DNA of 15,189 bases from Candidatus Rifleibacteriota bacterium (GTDB lineage: Bacteria > Riflebacteria > Ozemobacteria > Ozemobacterales > Ozemobacteraceae). Below are positions 7,287 to 15,189 of this stretch, in pieces. Both the position numbers and the translations under genes were made by a program. The stretch spans positions 1 through 15,189 of the forward strand of contig JAKJFO010000096.1 in NCBI GenBank assembly GCA_022704885.1. The letters are read 5' to 3'. A model generated the notes under the pieces. That model had not been told where the DNA came from, searched no databases, and worked only from the letters and a program-made list of their open reading frames with translations. Position 1 is the stretch's first letter. The number at the start of each line of letters is the position of its first letter.

Positions 7287-8537
7287 TTACTGGCTAAGCG
7301 CTGAACATGCTGGCGAATCTTTGAGATGTTCATTTTCTTTGGCGTAGTCAAAGGCTGTCTTGCCAGATTTGGTTGTTAATTTCGCGTCAGCTCCTGCCTT
7401 AAGAAGAGCCATTATTACTTCTGGATTCCTGTTATGCCAGGCTGCCTCCATCAGTGCCGTATAACCAGATTTATCGGTAGCATTCACTTCTGCGCCAGCG
7501 CTGGCAAGAGCTGAAATTATATCTGAACAGGAATTCATCTGTGCTGCCGCAATGATAGGCGTGTGACCATCTTTATTTGTCGCATTAACATCAGCGCCGG
7601 CCTTAACCAGAGCTGATATCACTTCCGGGTTCGGGCTGATTCGTGCAGCCCGCATCAAAGCTGTCATGCCCTTATCGTCGCAAGAATTCACTTCTGCACC
7701 GGCATTAACCAGCGCAGTTATCATTTCTGGATTGTTGTTGTACTGTGCCGCCCCCATCAAGGCAGTCATGCCCTCCTGGTCTTTAGCATTCACATCTACT
7801 CCGGCCTTTACAAGCGCGGTCACGATTTCCGGGTTGCGATTGTATTTCGCAGCCTCAAACAGAGGCGTTGCACCATTTTTATCTCTTTCGGTCACTTCGG
7901 CTCCTGCCTTAATCAATGCTGTGATTACTGCCGGATTGGTATTCCAGGCAGCAGCCTTGCGCAAGGGTGTAACACCCAATGTGTCTCTCACATTTACGTC
8001 TGCTCCAGCACTGGCAAGCTCTGCAATGATTTCTGGCTTTTTGTTAAATTCGGCGGCAAAGAACAAAGCAGTCGAGCCAGCTTCTATTTTAAAATTTACC
8101 TCTGCCCCAGCTTTAACAAGCGCCCTGATGACCTCTGGATTCGAGTTGTTAGCCGCTGCTATGATCAAAACTGTCGCACCACCATCAGTTTTTGCGTTCA
8201 CATCTGCACCTGCTTTAACCAGTTCTGCAATGACCTCTGCCCGTGGATTGTTGGCAACTGCCCAGATCAAAACGGTATTATCAATTGCATCTCTGGCATT
8301 TACATCGGCTCCTGCCCGGATGAGCGCAGCTATGACCTCCGGGTCTGAGTTATGAGCAACTGCCCACATCAGTGCCGTTGCGTTCTTTTCGTCGCGGGCA
8401 TTAACATCGAGACCGGCTTTTATTGCAGCTTCTGTCGCCGCCAGAGTTATGCTCGAAAATGCTTTGGGCTCTTGTGCATATGCAATCCCCGAACACATAC
8501 AAAACAAAAAAAGTAGATATTTTGCGACATACTTCAT
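7287..8537 (-). CDS. Exported ankyrin-repeat protein
   Basis: 416 residues. Residues 1-21 are a signal peptide (KYLLFLFCMCSGIAYA, cleavage before QE); the cysteines at 13 and 15 do not fit a lipobox, so a soluble periplasmic or secreted protein is expected. From residue 53 to 392 (DNA 7362-8381) there are ten consecutive 34-residue ankyrin repeats of the form xTALMxAAxxNxNPEVIxALVKAG..., each with the TPL/TAL turn and AGADVN hairpin, then a partial C-cap (KTAFDYAKENEH). A half repeat (AAIKAGLDVNARD) caps the N-terminus. The NPEV insertion makes each repeat one residue longer than the usual 33. Repeat nine replaces NPEV with SCSD. ATG 8537 follows AAGGAGG (8545-8551) at 7 nt, a strong site. 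Ankyrins bind proteins; the partner is unknown and the neighbours give no clue. Confidence 0.93.
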   Translation of the reverse strand: MKYVAKYLLFLFCMCSGIAYAQEPKAFSSITLAATEAAIKAGLDVNARDEKNATALMWAVAHNSDPEVIAALIRAGADVNARDAIDNTVLIWAVANNPRAEVIAELVKAGADVNAKTDGGATVLIIAAANNSNPEVIRALVKAGAEVNFKIEAGSTALFFAAEFNKKPEIIAELASAGADVNVRDTLGVTPLRKAAAWNTNPAVITALIKAGAEVTERDKNGATPLFEAAKYNRNPEIVTALVKAGVDVNAKDQEGMTALMGAAQYNNNPEMITALVNAGAEVNSCDDKGMTALMRAARISPNPEVISALVKAGADVNATNKDGHTPIIAAAQMNSCSDIISALASAGAEVNATDKSGYTALMEAAWHNRNPEVIMALLKAGADAKLTTKSGKTAFDYAKENEHLKDSPACSALSQ

Positions 8538-8715
8538 TTGATTTCCTCCTTGAGACTATTCGATACAGATATACATCAAACAGCCGTAAAATACTTACAG
8601 ATTTTTAGGTTGACGAAAGTGTCTTCGAGCCTGGCAAGCCGTTATTATCAGAACAACCGGCAAACAGCAAAGCATAATAATTCTATAATCACCTGTAACA
8701 CTGGTTATCAACAGG

Positions 8716-11184
8716 CTATGGTGTTGGAAGCGGGCTGATCGCCGGCTTAACAATTTCAGGTGTATTTTCGTGCTGCTTGCGCTTGATTATTCTGACCTGT
8801 GGATTGTTTTGATAGAACTTTTCAAGGCGCTCATACCAACATTCGTTGCTCTTTTGATCGAGAATGAATTCAAAAGTGCCAACAGCACGAGAAACCCTGA
8901 CAAAATCGCTTAGAAATGAAAATATTGCGTTCGCAGAAGCCTCATTTGCTATGAGAGCAGCATTTTGAGCATCGATTAAATCAAGAATACTTATCAATCC
9001 TTGAGAGTAGGCATTCTGCACCATTTGCAACACCTTGGCAGCATATTCAGAACGAGTTTTTGACAGCCTTATGCTGGAAAATGAAGCGCGAGCATCTTCA
9101 AGAGTGGCCCTGGTGTTGAGCTCCAGCTTTTGCATCAACTGAAGTTTGTCGGCTGCAAGCTTGTTGGCACCAGCTTCAGCCTCTTTTATAGCGGCTTTGC
9201 GATCTCCACCTTCATAAAGTGGAATTGACACGTTCAAGCCAATGCTCCAGTCATTTTTATCGGGATAACGAAAAACACTGTTAAAGGGCGCTGGCATAGC
9301 AGGTTTTGTGTCTCCGACACCAGTTTCTCTGATTGTTCGGCTGAAATTTCCCTGTAACGCGATAGTTGGCTGACTGTAGCGTCGCCGGGCCGAGTTGTAT
9401 AAACGGTCAGAAGCTTCGACCGCGCGGTTCAGCTGTTGAATTTCAGGAGCAAAAAAGAAGGTTTCGTTGACCAGAAAATCCCTGAATGAGCGATAGCCAT
9501 TGGCATTATCTACGTATGGCGCAATGCGCTGATAATCAAGGAAGAAAACTTCTGAAAAAATATCCTGATCAACCGTAGTGAACTCTTCTTCCTGCGAGGC
9601 ATTCAAAATCTGGTTCAATGCCAGCTCCGCTTTTTTACGCCTGGCCGTAGCGTCAATAATTGCCTGGCGGGAACTTGCCATCTGAATCTCCCAGCGATAA
9701 ACCTCAGCTGGAGCTGATGAACCAATCTGCTCCCGTAGCCTGGCAATTTCAAGATTAGTTCTGGTTACTTCGAGGTTGTCATGCTGTATCGTCTGTAAAG
9801 TCTTGGCCTTGAGCACATTCAAATAGGCGATAGCAGCGTCTCTTATGATATCGAGAAGCAGCGCCCGCTCTTCTTCCTTACGTGCTGCCTGAAAAAGCTT
9901 CTGTATATCTATGTTGGCACGGGCCGGTTCATTATAGATAACGTACTGCAGGTCGCTGCCAATAATTGTTGAATACTGGGCAGGCGTCAAAATCGACTCG
10001 GCACGATCATTGTCGAGAACAGCCTGTCGCCCGAAAGCACTCAACTTCGGTCGGAGCTGCGCTCGTGCGCGTTCTATTTTCTGTTCGCCTGAATTCAACT
10101 CCTGCCGCTTGGCGATAAGCTGCAGATTGCGCTGCAAAGCCGTGTGAATAACCTCCGTCAGTGAAATCTTCTTTTCGCAAATTTCAGGTTCTTCATTGAT
10201 CAGAACAGCATCAGTCATCTGCTCCCAGGTCGGGAAAATCCCGATTTCACGTGCAGTCTGCATGTTTATAGTGAGCCGTTCGCTTTGAGGAAATGCCGTC
10301 TGAAAGCTGGCGGGATTTTCTCCGGCCAGCAGGCGCTGAAGGTTTATGGCTATGCGGCGGGCCAGCTTCTGGGTATCGAACTCTGCGGTAATACTTACAA
10401 AGACTCCTCTTTCGACCGGTTGTTGACCAAGCATGTTCATACTTGGTATTTGCTTGCTGTTGATGTGCGCTATGAGCTGATCACGTTGCTCGGCAGCAAT
10501 ATCTATGAGTGGAGCAAGATAGATCGCTTCAGCCGCATCCAGCTGCTGAAAGGTTTTTTCGATGCTGTTTTTGTCAGCTTCGACTATTGTCAGTTCGACA
10601 TCTCTTTCTGCTGCGATACTGGTGAGTTTTTCGGTTAACTGGGGAATTCCTTCAAGCATAAAAGAACTGATTACCAGATGCAGGTTTTTAAACGCCCTGA
10701 TTTCCTGAAAGCGGTCTATATGCCGGCCAATATCAATTGCCATGTCGATATAGCAGAAGTTCTCAACGCCACTGGTTCCATCGTGCAATGGCAACCCCAG
10801 CATTTTTGCGTTTATTATATGAACAGCAAAAGCTGGTTTAGCATATTTCTCGCGCTGTGCCAGCAGGTGAGATGCTACCGGGCCAAGACAAAGAATTACA
10901 TCGACAGCGGGATCACGGAAAAGACCTTCAATAGCATCCACCGTAGTTTTGTGGTCAAAACTTGCGATTTTATGGTGTTCTGGTGAAAATACAATCTCAT
11001 CAGTTTCGCTGATGAGATTTTTAATCTCTTTTCGGGTTCTAGCCAGAAGATCGGTCATGCGTTCGCTTTGTCCATCTGTGATAACGCCAACGTTGAGGGT
11101 TTCGGCGCGAATGCTAGAAACTGTGAACAGCGTAAAGATCAGCAAAATCAGGCATGAGTCGATGCGTTTGCTGCTTGTTTTCAT
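8716..11184 (-). CDS. TolC-family outer-membrane efflux protein with N-terminal ABC substrate-binding-like domain
   Basis: 822 residues, about twice an ordinary TolC-like protein. Signal peptide 1-27 (SCLILLIFTLFTVSSIRA, then ETLNVGV). Residues about 29-325 resemble the ABC substrate-binding family PF04392 (type I periplasmic-binding fold): an opening strand LNVGVITDG, VDVILCLGPVASHLL, a hinge region NLHLVISSF, and a closing pattern GVFVSITAEFDTQKLARR then LLAGENPA and IGIFPTW. Residues about 338-770 are an outer-membrane efflux domain with two long helical repeats (LTEVIHTALQRNLQL; later YSQGLISILDLIDAQNAAL) and strands such as WSIGLNVSIPLYEGG. A basic, proline-rich tail follows. Start ATG 11184 has GGAGG (11190-11194) at 5 nt; the longer ATG at 11196 would place that site inside the gene. 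Divergent from the TetR-adaptor-permease operon, so it is probably that pump's channel. Confidence 0.88.
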   Translation of the reverse strand: MKTSSKRIDSCLILLIFTLFTVSSIRAETLNVGVITDGQSERMTDLLARTRKEIKNLISETDEIVFSPEHHKIASFDHKTTVDAIEGLFRDPAVDVILCLGPVASHLLAQREKYAKPAFAVHIINAKMLGLPLHDGTSGVENFCYIDMAIDIGRHIDRFQEIRAFKNLHLVISSFMLEGIPQLTEKLTSIAAERDVELTIVEADKNSIEKTFQQLDAAEAIYLAPLIDIAAEQRDQLIAHINSKQIPSMNMLGQQPVERGVFVSITAEFDTQKLARRIAINLQRLLAGENPASFQTAFPQSERLTINMQTAREIGIFPTWEQMTDAVLINEEPEICEKKISLTEVIHTALQRNLQLIAKRQELNSGEQKIERARAQLRPKLSAFGRQAVLDNDRAESILTPAQYSTIIGSDLQYVIYNEPARANIDIQKLFQAARKEEERALLLDIIRDAAIAYLNVLKAKTLQTIQHDNLEVTRTNLEIARLREQIGSSAPAEVYRWEIQMASSRQAIIDATARRKKAELALNQILNASQEEEFTTVDQDIFSEVFFLDYQRIAPYVDNANGYRSFRDFLVNETFFFAPEIQQLNRAVEASDRLYNSARRRYSQPTIALQGNFSRTIRETGVGDTKPAMPAPFNSVFRYPDKNDWSIGLNVSIPLYEGGDRKAAIKEAEAGANKLAADKLQLMQKLELNTRATLEDARASFSSIRLSKTRSEYAAKVLQMVQNAYSQGLISILDLIDAQNAALIANEASANAIFSFLSDFVRVSRAVGTFEFILDQKSNECWYERLEKFYQNNPQVRIIKRKQHENTPEIVKPAISPLPTP

Positions 11185-11268
11185 GATAGCCTCCATCGTT
11201 TTTTCAGTTCCATCTGTGGTTCAGCGAAAATTTATGGGCAAGATGCATGTACGATCAATTACTCACAC

Positions 11269-11297
11269 ATTTTAAAACAATCATTTGATTTAAACAA
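11269..11297 (-). promoter_or_regulatory. Promoter of the TolC-fusion gene
   Basis: Minus strand TTGTTT (11292-11297), 17 bp, TAAAAT (11269-11274). Its -35 lies in one copy of the 12-bp direct repeat, its spacer contains most of the other, and it overlaps the opposing promoter by 13 bp. The leader would be about 75 nt. Confidence 0.6.
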
Positions 11298-11303
11298 TCA
11301 TTT
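11275..11303. promoter_or_regulatory. Direct repeat AAACAATCATTT x2, candidate TetR-family operator
   Basis: AAACAATCATTT occurs at 11275-11286 and 11292-11303, a period of 17 bp. The junction also forms the short inverted pair TGATT/AATCA (11286-11290 and 11296-11300). The pair covers both divergent promoters, so one regulator could silence both arms of the pump locus. Assignment to the adjacent TetR-type protein is by position. Confidence 0.6.
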
Positions 11304-11313
11304 TAATTATAAT
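11285..11313 (+). promoter_or_regulatory. Promoter of the tetR-adaptor-permease operon
   Basis: TTGATT (11285-11290), 17 bp, TATAAT (11308-11313). Transcription would start near 11320, about 19 nt before the TetR-type start codon, and the leader contains AGAGG. One 12-bp repeat fills the spacer, as expected for an autorepressor site. Confidence 0.75.
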
Positions 11314-11338
11314 AGGAAAAATTATAGAGGTGAACATA

Positions 11339-11977
11339 ATGGCAGACAAAAAAATCTCGACGCGTGACCTGCTGATCGAAACAGCCGGCGAACTTTTTGC
11401 AGAACACGGATTTGCCGGCACCAGCATTAAGATGATTGCAGAAAAGTCCAACCAGAACATTGCTGCCGTAAACTATCATTTTGGCGGCAAACAGAATCTA
11501 TTTTTAGAAACCCTCAGATTTGTGCTTGGTATAATCATGACGCCGATACCAGCTAAAAAACATGGCAAAACGAAACCAGCCAAGCTTGCCCGCGAGTTGT
11601 CAGCCTATGTTTCTGAGCGCACCAGATTTCTTCTCAGTTCGACAACTCCGCAGTGGTACGGCAGACTGATTGTTCGTGCCATATTTGATGTACCTTCTGA
11701 AGTGCACAAAATAGGGATCGAGCTCTTTTCACCAGACTTTGATTATCTGACCGATCTGGCTTTGCAATACGAAGCAGCAATTGAACCAGCCGAAGCACGT
11801 CGCTGGGCCTACTCTGTTGTTGGGCAGATCTTCTTTTATGTGTTCGGGCGCAACGTGATACTTCTGGCCAATAACCTTTCTTCCTATTCAGAAGATTACA
11901 TCGATGCGGTTTCTAAGCAGATCGGTGAAATTGCTTTGCAGTGGCTGAAAATCGACCATGGAAGGAAAAAGAAATGA
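11339..11977 (+). CDS. TetR-family repressor, CecR/DUF1956-like
   Basis: 212 residues. N-terminal TetR helix-turn-helix: ISTRDLLIETAGELFAEHGF, then GTSIKMIAEKSNQNIAAVNYHFGGK, with the YHFGGKQNLF recognition-helix end diagnostic of the family. The C-terminal part (RLIVRAIFDVP, SVVGQIFFYVFGRN) matches the DUF1956 domain of CecR/YbiH-type repressors, which control efflux genes. ATG 11339 is 8 nt after AGAGG (11326-11330); a GTG at 11330 overlaps that site and is rejected. Its TGA overlaps the adaptor's ATG as ATGA, so regulator, adaptor and permease form one operon. It most likely represses this operon and the divergent TolC fusion through the repeats at 11275-11303. The inducer is unknown. Confidence 0.93.
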   Translation: MADKKISTRDLLIETAGELFAEHGFAGTSIKMIAEKSNQNIAAVNYHFGGKQNLFLETLRFVLGIIMTPIPAKKHGKTKPAKLARELSAYVSERTRFLLSSTTPQWYGRLIVRAIFDVPSEVHKIGIELFSPDFDYLTDLALQYEAAIEPAEARRWAYSVVGQIFFYVFGRNVILLANNLSSYSEDYIDAVSKQIGEIALQWLKIDHGRKKK

Positions 11978-13122
11978 AAGTTGCTGTAAACGTTATGCTT
12001 GCGCTGTTTGTTCTGCTCTCGATATTGCTGCCGTTCTCGCTCACAGCTAAGGAAATTGCTGTTGCAGTAAAACCAGTTACAACAAAGGTTTTTGCCGAGT
12101 GCTTGCAGGTTCAGGGCAGCGCTGATGCGGTTAATACCGCCAAGGTTTCTGCCCGTATACCTGGTCCGATTGAAGCTGTTTTTGTTGAAGAAGGCGACCC
12201 GGTTGAAGCCGGTGTGACCTGCTTGTTTCAGATTGATTCTGTCAAGTTGCAGAAAAATGTCGAGATTCGCAAACAGGAACTGGCCATTGCCAGATATTCA
12301 TTGAAAGAGAAAGAGGCGCAGCGAAAACAGGCAGTAGCTGACCTTGAAAAAGCTCGACTGGATTTTGATCGTTTCAGACTGCTCTGGGAAGAAAATTCTA
12401 CCAGCAAAGACAACTACGAAAAAATACAGCTCAAACATAGAATGAGCGAATTGACAGTTGAACATGTACAGGCCATCATAGACCTGGCCGGAGAACAGCT
12501 TAAACAGGCGGAACTGGCGGTACGTATCGCTGAGAAGGATTTCGCAGATTCAAAAGTATATGCGCCGATCAGTGGTCGGGTTATTGCCAGAATGCAGGAA
12601 CCTGGCGAAATGGCGGCGCCCGGCATACCGATTTTGTTGATAAAAGACCTGAAAGAGGTCGAGGTTAAGGCATATTTGCCGGCTGAGTATTATCATCGAG
12701 TTATTCCTGGCTCAACTACTGTGGAAATAAGCACTCGCGCGTCCAGGCCGACTGAGACGGGAATCACTTATAAGAGTCCGGTAATCGATCCGGCCTTGCG
12801 CACTTTTCAGATCAGGTGCTCCAGCCTAGCACATGAATCTCAGATGATCCCCGGTGAACTTGTTGAACTAAATGTTCTGCTTTTGCGCCGGGAAGGCCTG
12901 GCTGTGCCCGACAACGCGATTCTTCAACGCGAGCAGAGTAGAATTGTATTTATTGTCGAAAATGGCAAAGCACGCATGATCAAGGTTACATGTGGGCTCG
13001 AGAATGATGGCATGACTGAAGTCTTTTCGGATGAGCTCAAGCCTGAAATGCAGTTGATATCGCAGGGGCAATACCTGCTTAACGATGGACAGCCGGTAAA
13101 AATATCAGCTGGAGGCCGCTAA
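11974..13122 (+). CDS. Periplasmic adaptor (membrane fusion protein) of an RND efflux pump, HlyD/AcrA-like
   Basis: 382 residues. Signal peptide 1-25 (LALFVLLSILLPFSLTA before KEI) with no lipobox, so anchoring by lipid is not expected. Biotinyl-lipoyl half-motifs flank a long helical hairpin: AKVSARIPGPIEAVFVEEGDPV before it and KVYAPISGRVIARMQEPGEM after it. Between them are two antiparallel coiled helices rich in Glu, Lys, Gln and Ala that would contact the TolC channel. A beta-barrel (LKEVEVKAYLPAEYY) and membrane-proximal domain follow. ATG 11974 has AAGGA at 7 nt and overlaps the TetR-type stop; a GTG at 11941 lacks support. It ends one base before the permease start. Role: bridge between the RND permease and outer-membrane channel. 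Confidence 0.94.
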   Translation: MKVAVNVMLALFVLLSILLPFSLTAKEIAVAVKPVTTKVFAECLQVQGSADAVNTAKVSARIPGPIEAVFVEEGDPVEAGVTCLFQIDSVKLQKNVEIRKQELAIARYSLKEKEAQRKQAVADLEKARLDFDRFRLLWEENSTSKDNYEKIQLKHRMSELTVEHVQAIIDLAGEQLKQAELAVRIAEKDFADSKVYAPISGRVIARMQEPGEMAAPGIPILLIKDLKEVEVKAYLPAEYYHRVIPGSTTVEISTRASRPTETGITYKSPVIDPALRTFQIRCSSLAHESQMIPGELVELNVLLLRREGLAVPDNAILQREQSRIVFIVENGKARMIKVTCGLENDGMTEVFSDELKPEMQLISQGQYLLNDGQPVKISAGGR

Positions 13123-13123
13123 G

Positions 13124-15189
13124 ATGGGATTTTTACAATTCCCGGTCAGACGGGCGGTTGCTGTCTTCTGTTTGATGCTGGCCATCACGGGCCTGGGTAT
13201 CAACTCATATCGCAAACTTGCGCTCGAAGAGCTTCCCAAAACCGACATGCCCTATATTACCGTGGTAACAGTTTACCCGGGCGCTTCTCCAGGTGAGATA
13301 GAAACAGACGTAGCCAGGCAGGTCGAAGATGCCGTTGGCTCCATAGACGGGCTTAAAAGCATACGCTCGGCCTGTATGGAAAATGTCTGCCAGACGCTTC
13401 TCGAGTTTAATGTTGGCATCGATGTTGACCGCGCCGCGAATGACGTTCGAGAAAAACTCGATCTCATCGTCAATGACTTTCCTGAAGGGGTTGAAAAGCC
13501 GCGCGTGCTCAAGTTCGATATCAACGCGCAGCCGATTGCTAATTTTGCCATAACTGGCAGCCTGCCGCTGGATGCGTTGTTCGACTACGCCGACAATGAA
13601 TGTCGTGACCAGCTCGCCACGATAAAGGGTGTTGCTGATATCAGCTTAACTGGCGGTTCTCAACGCGAAGTTCAGGTGCTGCTCGATCGCAATCGTCTGG
13701 CGGCAAAGGGATTGACCAGCATGGATGTCGTAAATATGCTGCGTCGCGAGATAAGAATGATACCGGTTGGGCGCATCAGACAGCAGGGAATCGAGTATGC
13801 CATTAAATTTGACGCTGAAGTCAGCGAAATTTCTGAGTTAGAGAAGCTGGAAATAGCTAACAGCAAAGGGCAACGCTGCTATCTTCGCGACATTGGCAGT
13901 GTTCTGATGGGCAGCGAAGAATTGCGGCAGAGTGCTTCCGTCGATGGTCGACCTGCTATTGCCGTGCGCATCATCAAAAAGGCTGATGCCAACGCGGTAG
14001 ATGTCGTCGATAGAGTCAGACAAAAAATAGAGCAGCTAAAACAAGAGTTGCCCGGCGGAATAGAACTGATCTGGGTTTCAGATACAGGTAACTATATTCA
14101 GGCATCGGTCGACAGTGCAGTCAGCAATATCTGGCAGGGCATTGTGCTCACTGCCGTCCTCATGTTTTTCTTTTTATATAACCTCAAATCGACACTGATT
14201 GTTGCGATTACCATGCCAATAACCGTTATTGCCAGCATTTTCATGATTTCACTGCTTGGTTACTCGCTGAATACGGTTACGCTGCTGGCGCTTGGTCTCT
14301 CTATCGGCATTCTGGTAACAAATTCGATCGTTGTGCTCGAAAGTATCACGGTTGAGCTCAAAACTGCAGACGACAGTAAAACTGCCGCGATTAAAGGCAC
14401 GGAAAATATCTTTGCCGCAGTCATTGCGAGTGCTGGCACAAACATTGTTGTGCTTTTTCCGATCAGCATGATGAGTGGGCAGATCGGGCAGTTCTTTATA
14501 CCGTTTGCCATTACCATGGTTGGAATCACAGCCATATCGTTGTTTGTTTCGTTCACTCTTACTCCAGCCATTTCAGGGCAAATTCTCAAACGTGAAGAGA
14601 GTAAAAGCGGCTTTCTGGCAAGAATTGAAGCCGGCTGGAACCGCGGCTTTGCTCGTTTTACCACTCTGACAACCAGTTTTATCGAAACCTTGTTGCACAA
14701 TCGCTTCTATTCATATGTTTGTGTCGGTATTTCCACACTATTGCTGATACATGCATTGTGGCTGGTGCCGAGGCTCGGCTTCAGTTTCCTGCCGATTTCT
14801 GATCGCGGCGAAATCATTGTAAAATTGGAGCTTCCAACTTCGTTTTCACTCGAAAGAACCATCGCAGAAGTAAAAGAAATTGAAAAGCGCCTGGCAGATC
14901 TGCCGCATCTCAAGCACAGTCTGATTACTGCCGGGAAAATCGACGGCAACATTGGACAGACTTCAGAAGGTGTTTATCTGGCGCAAATTCTCTGCGTTTT
15001 TAACGATAAAACCGAGCGCAATACCAGTATTTTTGAATTGCGCGATATGGTCTCTGCGCGTTTATCGCAGATTCCTGATACATTGGTGACAATTTCTTTA
15101 CCCGATCAGGTCGGCGCCGGAGCTGAAATTAAATTAGTAATCTGCGGTAACGATTTTGCCGTTCTCGATGAAGTAACCAATAGATTAGT
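13124..15189 (+). CDS. RND efflux permease (AcrB/HAE-1-like), cut by right window edge
   Basis: 688 complete codons; full members have about 1000 to 1050. Start ATG 13124 follows GGAGG (13111-13115) at 8 nt. The N-terminus has TM1 (AVAVFCLMLAITGLGI) and the porter opening LPKTDMPYITVVTVYPGASPG typical of the family. The TM2-TM6 block begins near residue 337 (GIVLTAVLMFFFLYNL), with MPITVIASIFMI in TM3 and FVSFTLTPAISGQIL in TM6. TM7 and the second porter half start near residue 525. In TM4, where AcrB has the proton-relay pair D407-D408 within GLLVDDAIVVVEN, this protein has GILVTNSIVVLES, so the pair is T399-N400. The second-half relay residues (TM10-11) lie off the edge. Inner-membrane component of the pump with the adaptor and the divergent TolC fusion. 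Confidence 0.94.
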   Translation, partial: MGFLQFPVRRAVAVFCLMLAITGLGINSYRKLALEELPKTDMPYITVVTVYPGASPGEIETDVARQVEDAVGSIDGLKSIRSACMENVCQTLLEFNVGIDVDRAANDVREKLDLIVNDFPEGVEKPRVLKFDINAQPIANFAITGSLPLDALFDYADNECRDQLATIKGVADISLTGGSQREVQVLLDRNRLAAKGLTSMDVVNMLRREIRMIPVGRIRQQGIEYAIKFDAEVSEISELEKLEIANSKGQRCYLRDIGSVLMGSEELRQSASVDGRPAIAVRIIKKADANAVDVVDRVRQKIEQLKQELPGGIELIWVSDTGNYIQASVDSAVSNIWQGIVLTAVLMFFFLYNLKSTLIVAITMPITVIASIFMISLLGYSLNTVTLLALGLSIGILVTNSIVVLESITVELKTADDSKTAAIKGTENIFAAVIASAGTNIVVLFPISMMSGQIGQFFIPFAITMVGITAISLFVSFTLTPAISGQILKREESKSGFLARIEAGWNRGFARFTTLTTSFIETLLHNRFYSYVCVGISTLLLIHALWLVPRLGFSFLPISDRGEIIVKLELPTSFSLERTIAEVKEIEKRLADLPHLKHSLITAGKIDGNIGQTSEGVYLAQILCVFNDKTERNTSIFELRDMVSARLSQIPDTLVTISLPDQVGAGAEIKLVICGNDFAVLDEVTNRL

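Noticed and set aside
7666..8355. 229-residue plus-strand open frame with regular repeats (FTSAPALTSA)
   Set aside because: Mirror of the ankyrin repeats on the other strand; the repetition is inherited from the real gene.
8692..8715. Hairpin (CCTGT/ACAGG plus AAC/GTT) just after the TolC-fusion stop as a terminator
   Set aside because: The stem is interrupted by a 4-nt bulge and is not followed by a T-run on the minus strand; too weak to call.
14260..14700. 146-residue minus-strand frame
   Set aside because: Antisense to the RND permease transmembrane region; the hydrophobicity is a reflection of the real gene.

Overview
The window reads as chromosome of a diderm (Gram-negative-type), probably anaerobic bacterium. 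It carries a coenzyme-B12-dependent glutamate mutase operon, typical of anaerobes that ferment glutamate through 3-methylaspartate, and an RND efflux locus with its own TolC-type outer-membrane partner, which requires an outer membrane. Genes are tightly packed, with ATGA-type overlaps, Shine-Dalgarno sites and sigma70-like promoters. I cannot fix the phylum from sequence alone. No rRNA, tRNA, CRISPR array or insertion sequence was seen, and no stretch over 300 bases lacks a gene.

1-4200, minus strand: a four-gene operon in the order GntR-type regulator, glutamate mutase sigma subunit, MutL, glutamate mutase epsilon subunit (cut by the left edge). Each junction overlaps by 4 to 20 bases. A promoter upstream of the regulator is embedded in nested inverted repeats, so the regulator probably controls its own operon, presumably in response to a pathway metabolite.

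4200-5850, minus strand: a family-6-like hypoxanthine/uracil DNA glycosylase, then a terminator, then an Rpn-type PD-(D/E)XK nuclease ('recombination-promoting nuclease/putative transposase'). The Rpn gene has a 12-bp tandem repeat near its 3' end and a well-formed internal Shine-Dalgarno plus ATG. The internal start could produce a short C-terminal protein like the intragenic RpnS antitoxins described for E. coli rpn genes.

5960-8540: an exported protein of unknown family on the plus strand, with a very good promoter that overlaps and so rules out the longest ORF start. Converging on it is an exported ankyrin protein with ten 34-residue repeats.

8716-15189: a divergent efflux locus. To the left runs a TolC-like channel fused behind an ABC-type substrate-binding domain. 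To the right run a TetR/CecR-like regulator, a HlyD-type adaptor and an RND permease (cut by the right edge). The two promoters overlap face to face across a 12-bp direct repeat, a plausible TetR operator. The permease lacks the paired TM4 aspartates of AcrB-type proton-driven pumps and has Thr-Asn instead.

Most notable: the receptor-like domain on the TolC protein together with the altered permease, the candidate RpnS, and the self-regulated glutamate mutase operon.
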